Below are positions 59,266-64,000 of a stretch of DNA of 64,000 nt, piece after piece. The notes beneath the pieces are model-generated. The model was not told the DNA's origin. It did no database searches and saw nothing but the letters and a program-made list of their open reading frames with translations. Location: positions 2,294,001 to 2,358,000 of the forward strand of contig OU452198.1 of NCBI GenBank assembly GCA_911728435.2, read 5' to 3'. Both the position numbers and the translations under genes were made by a program. The stretch's first letter is position 1. Each line of letters begins with the position of its first letter. This DNA is from Apoderus coryli. Taxonomy: Eukaryota > Arthropoda > Insecta > Coleoptera > Attelabidae.

Positions 59266-59269
59266 TTGA

Positions 59270-62200
59270 TTTTTTTTAGTTTTATTATCAAATTTATTTT
59301 TCCCCCTTTTCTACTATTTACGAATCCCTATGTAAACAAAATTGTTATGCTGCATGTTGTAGATTATGTTATATCAAAGCTATATATAAGTAGCCAATTT
59401 TTCTGTTATATTTGGAAAAACATTTTTTTTTCGTTTATGACCCTTTTCGAACGCCTGTGTGAAGCATTTATGTAACATTTTTTAGGTTATATTCTACCAG
59501 AGCTACGAAAAATTATTCCGTATTCCGAATAAGTTTAGGAAGTATATATGTTTTTATTTTGAACCCTTTTACACTATTTACGAACGCCTATGAAAATAAG
59601 TTATTTATAACACATTTTTTTAGGTTATATTCTACCAAAGCTATAAATAACTAGTCAAGAGTTATGACGGATACAAATTGTTTCTGACCCTTTTATAGGA
59701 TTTTCACGGACGCCTATGGTACATTAATTTTTGTCGTGTATTTTTAACACCAATTCAACTAGTTAAATATAAAAATGTTTACATTTAATTTTTTTTTATT
59801 TTACCCCTTTTTCTACTATTTACGAACGCCTATGTAAATAAAAATTTTATTGTTTGTTGAAGTAAAAAAAAATTTATGCTGCTTTTTTAGGTTTTCTTAT
59901 ATCAAAGCTATATATAATTAGCCAATTTTTCTGGTATATTTGGGAAACATTTTTTTTTTCGTTTTTGACCCTTTTTTAGACTATTTTCGAACACCTGTGT
60001 GAACCCATTCTTTTATGCAACATTTTTTAGGTTATATTCTATCACAACTATGAAAAATTATTCCATATTTTGAATAAGTTTAGGAAATAGATATTTTTTA
60101 TGTTTTGACCCCTTTTCCACTATTTACGAACGCCTATGAAAGTAAGTTATTTATGACACATTTTATAGGTTATATTCTATTAAAACTATAAATAATTAGT
60201 TAATATTTCTGCTATGTTTAAGAAGTACGTTTTTTTAAAATATTTTTTACCCCATTTTACAGTATTTTCGAGCGCCAATGTGGTCTAATATTTTATGTTC
60301 AATATTTTAGGTTATATTCAATTAACTGGATAAAAAATTATGCAGTATTTCGGATAAGTTTAAGAACTATGAATTTTTTTAATTTTTGGACCCTCTTTTA
60401 AACCCCTTGCCTACGCGCAATGTTTCCAAAAATCTAATCAGCTCCTTGCCATGTCCTATAGTATTTTTGTACCAAATTTGGTTAAAATCTGTTTAGTGGT
60501 TTTTGCGTTTTCGTGCATACAGACAGACATTTTTTTAAAACTACTTATTTATGTATAAAATGACCAAAAACAAGTATTTCCGGTAAAACGTTATAAAATT
60601 CAAGAACGTCTATTGTCTTCCATAGTTGAAGTAGATTTCCCATTCGGAAAACAAACTCGGTCTCTTTGTAAGAAGTGTGTGCTTCGCAATAGTTGCCAAT
60701 TTGTAGGCCAGTAAGAATGACCGGTTACGTTCGTGCAAACAAAGAAGAGCGTATAATTTAAAACGTGTTTTGAATGCATACTGTATCAATTTATCTTGAA
60801 ACACCCTGTAGATATTTTTAATTTGAAAGCCATAACTAAAATCCCCAAGGTTCGAGGACTGATAATATAGTTCTTGGTAGAGATTAAGTAAGTATTTAAA
60901 AAAATAAAATGAAAACATTTACCATAAGATTCTTATAAAAACATAAAATAATAAAATTATCTATTATATAATCATTAGGTAGTCAGTCTTTACACATTCA
61001 GCAACTGGTTCTGATTAGATTAGTAGTACTAATCATTGATTCGTAGTCTTCAATTTTCTTCATTTTTGTTATACTTTCCCATTCACGAATTTCAAATGAA
61101 CAATGTTTTAAAGTTGACTGCCTTGACATGGTCTTTTACCTGTTATAAATAATAAGAAATTAATTTTTCTCTAATTTATTTGAAAAAGTCTGTATAAAAT
61201 ATATCACAATAATACATAATAGATGAATAATTTTATTACTACCTATATTTTTGGAATTATTGCAAAATATGTTTGGGTGTTAGTAATAACTGACAACATT
61301 CTCAGTGGCTCTAATTACAACGTTTTTTCTAATTTGGAATGTAAATAAAGTGATCTTCGTGACAAGCTATATTTCCAAATAAAAATTGGTACATAAATGT
61401 AACAATAATTCAACTACAGAAAAGCCTAACTCTATTTTTAGCTCTCCATATCATATAATATGTAATATATGGATACTATTAGTTTAATGAAATTTGTTTT
61501 TTTAATTTCACCGGAAATACTTGTTTTTGGTCATTTTATCCACAAATAAGTAGTTTTAAAAAAATGTCTGTCTGTCTGTCAGTCTGTATGCACGAAAACG
61601 TAAAAACCACTAAACAGATTTTAACCAAATTTGGTATAAAAATACTATAGGACATGGCAAGGAGCTGATTCGATTTTGGGAAACATAGAGCTTAGGCAAG
61701 GGGTCTCAAAGAGGGTTAAAAAATTAAAAAAATTCATAGTTCTTAAATTTATCCGAAATACTGCATAATTTTTTACGCATTTAATTGAATATAACCGAAA
61801 ATATTGAACATAAAATATGACCACATTGGCGTTCGAAAATAGTGTAAAATGGGGTAAAAAATATTTTAAAAAAACGTACTTCTTAAACATAGCAGAAATA
61901 TTAACTAATTATTTATAGCTTTAATCGAATATAACCTATAAAATGTGTCATAAATAACTTACTCTCATAAGCGTTCGTAAATAGTGGAAAAGGGGTCAAA
62001 ACATAAAAAATATATATTTCCTAAACTTATTCGAAATATGGAATAATTTTTTATAGTTGTGATAGAATATAACCTAAAAAATGTTACATAAAAGAATTGG
62101 TTCACACAGGCGTTCGAAAATAGTCTAAAAAAAAAGGGTCAAAAACGAAAAAAAAATGTTTTCCAAATATAGCAGAAAACTTGGCTTTGATATAAGATAA

Positions 62201-63540
62201 CCTAAAAAATGCAGCATAAAATTTTTATTTACATAGGCGTTCGTAAATAGTAGAAAAAGGGGTAAAATAAAAAAAAATCAAAATGTAAAAAATTTTATAT
62301 TTAACTAGTTGAATTGGTGTTAAAAATACACGACAAAAATTAATGTACCATAGGCGTCCGTGACAATTCTATAAAAGGGTCAGAAAAAATTTGTATCCGT
62401 GATAACTCAAAAACCACTTAAGGGATTTTAACCACATTTGGTACGAAAATACTACAGGATATTTATAGGTGGTGATTAACATTGAGCGTAGGGGGTCAAA
62501 AATTTATAAAATCATAGTTCTTAAACTTATTCGAAATATTGAATAATTCTTCATAGTTGTGATAGGATATAACCGAAAAAATGTTACATAAAAAAATTGG
62601 TTCACACAGGGGTTCGAAAATAGTATAAAAAAGGGTCAAAAACGAAAAAAAAATGTTTCCCAAATATACCAGAAAAATTGGCTAATTATATATAGCTTTG
62701 ATATAAGATAACCTAAAAAATGCAGTATAAAATTTTTATTTACATAGGCGTTCGTAAATAGTAGAAAAAGGTGTAAAATAAAAAAAAATTAAATTTAAAA
62801 TTGTTTTATAATTAACTAGTTGAATTGGTGTTAAAAATACACGACAAAAATTAGTGTACCATAGGCGTCCGTGAAAATTCTATAAAAGGGTCAGAAAAAA
62901 TGTGTATCCGTGATAACTCAAAAACCACTTTTTAACGGATTTTAACCACATTTGGTACGAAAATACTACAGGATATTTATAGGTGGTGATTAACATTGAG
63001 CGTAGGCAAGGGGTTTAAAAGAGGGGTCAAAAATTTAAAAAGTCATAGTTCTTAAACTTATCCGAATGATTGAATAATTTTTTGTGCGTTTAATTACATA
63101 TAACCTAAAATATTTAACCTAAACAATTAGACCACATTGACATGCGAAAAAAGTGTAAAATGGGGTAAAAACGTTAGAAAAAACGTATTACTTAAACATA
63201 GGAGAAATATTGACTAGTTATTTATAGCTTTAATAGAATATAACCTAAAAAATGTGTTATAAATAACTTGTTTTCATAGGCGTTCGTCAATAGTGTAAAA
63301 GGGGTCAAAATAAAAACATATATACTTCCTAAACTTATTCGGAATACGGAATAATTTTTCGTAGTTGTGATAGAATATAACCTAAAAAATGTTACATAAA
63401 TGAACTGGTTCACACAGGCGTTCGAAAAAGGGTCAAAAACTAAAAATATATATAGCTTTGATATTAAGATATCCTACAACATGCAGTAACAATTTTGTTT
63501 ACATAGGGGTTGTAAGTAGTAGAAAAGTGGGCAAAATAAA
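59270..63540. mobile_element. Large fold-back repeat with internally repetitive arms
   Basis: The left arm (about 59270-60595) and right arm (from about 61508) are inverted copies: tttggttaaaatctgtttag at 60477 pairs with taaacagattttaaccaaat near 61611, and the tttccggtaaaa end with ttcaccggaaa. Each arm is built of diverged units with acgaacgcctatg and ttaggttatattctac phrases. The right arm continues in tandem, with the ttaaccacatttggta phrase again near 62430 and 62940. Confidence 0.85.
60596..61507. other. Spacer of the fold-back element
   Basis: 912 bp between the arms. A 102-codon minus-strand ORF (60610-60918) with a basic C-terminal half is open but not recognised. A 17-base palindrome gattagtagtactaatc lies near 61016. 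No transposase is seen. Confidence 0.4.
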
Positions 63541-63567
63541 TTTTATAATAAAACTAAAAAAAATCAA

Positions 63568-63810
63568 TTATTTTGCGTACAAGAACTTGGCCTAGAAGAT
63601 CTGAAATATAAAATAGGTACGTATAAATAGTGCCTCCAAAGAGAAAAAAAATGAACAAAACCCGATACTTAAAAAAAGTAGCTGATGACTAAAACAAAAC
63701 ACAAATTTATTAAATTTAGATAAATGACAAAAAGGCCATAAAATTATTACTTTTACACTTAAATATGGAGAGCTATTCGTGCATCGAGGGCAACAGTTTA
63801 TTTTTAGTTT
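63568..63810. repeat. Dispersed repeat, copy 3 of 3
   Basis: About 240 bp matching 13408-13660 closely and 240-330 in part. It follows the right arm of the fold-back repeat, as copy 1 follows fold-back sequence at the window start. Confidence 0.85.
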
Positions 63811-64000
63811 AATAAAAAAAACATGTTCAGGCATAAAACTGTATTTTCTTTGATATTACAGATATCAGAGAAACTAAAAAAACCAAAATGTTTAGAAAAC
63901 ATGAGGCTACAGTATGATTTCACCATGCCATCCGTTGTTATTGCTAATGCTCCCTACAGGGTGTCTCAAATTTAACGTAAAAAAACTATTCTTATTTTTG

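Noticed and set aside
63592..63834. 80-aa minus-strand ORF
   Set aside because: It lies in the dispersed repeat also present at 13.4 kb and has low-complexity hydrophobic composition. Not a gene.
63834..63960. Possible GMC or other exon after the acceptor-like ttgatattacag
   Set aside because: The reading (ISEKLKKPKCLENM...) matches no GMC region and ends near a transposon-like caccctgta-type sequence. Evidence too thin.

Overview
The window is AT-rich insect nuclear DNA, probably from a beetle (inference). Genes have GT-AG introns, there are no bacterial gene arrays, and most of the sequence is transposon debris: non-LTR, BEL/Pao, mariner, Tc1-like, pogo-like and hammerhead-bearing Penelope-like pieces, plus long satellite arrays.

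Host genes. On the + strand are three GMC-family flavoprotein oxidoreductase genes. Gene A (28874-30937) has four coding exons and encodes 633 aa. Gene B (34893-48102) has eleven exons and encodes 649 aa. Gene C (52250-58962) has nine exons and is otherwise complete, but carries one in-frame stop in exon 8. On the - strand at 13017-13313 is one internal exon of flotillin-2. A GMC cluster lying antisense inside a flotillin-2 intron is a known, conserved arrangement in several insect orders, so the GMC genes here most likely sit inside the intron upstream of that exon; the 5' flotillin exon is not visible in the window. A small two-exon + strand gene (9865-11402, 71 aa, one predicted membrane segment) lies just downstream of the flotillin exon. 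A histone H2B copy at 18565-18936 is a pseudogene with two stops.

Layout. 1-5.4 kb: fold-back repeat edge, a decayed LINE, AT-rich DNA. 6.1-9.25 kb: a 174-bp satellite bounded by inverted repeats. 9.9-12.7 kb: the small gene and a 50-bp minisatellite. 13 kb: flotillin-2 exon. 14.5-23.5 kb: LINE pieces, a hammerhead-bearing element, the H2B pseudogene and a Tc1/mariner-like relic. 24.4-28.3 kb: a TIR element carrying a second element, which in turn carries a hammerhead unit. 28.3-48.1 kb: GMC genes A and B with TE-filled introns. 48.4-52.2 kb: BEL/Pao relic and an inverted Penelope-like composite with two hammerhead ribozymes. 52.2-59 kb: gene C. 59.2-63.8 kb: a large fold-back repeat.

The most unusual signal is a set of hammerhead ribozymes (16.1, 27.5, 34.4, 50.15 and 50.4 kb, with a deleted copy at 59.2 kb). 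Their stems differ in sequence but keep pairing, except for one mismatch in the 50.15 kb copy. They sit in elements with inverted or direct duplications. All coordinates come from reading by eye; no alignments or searches were run.
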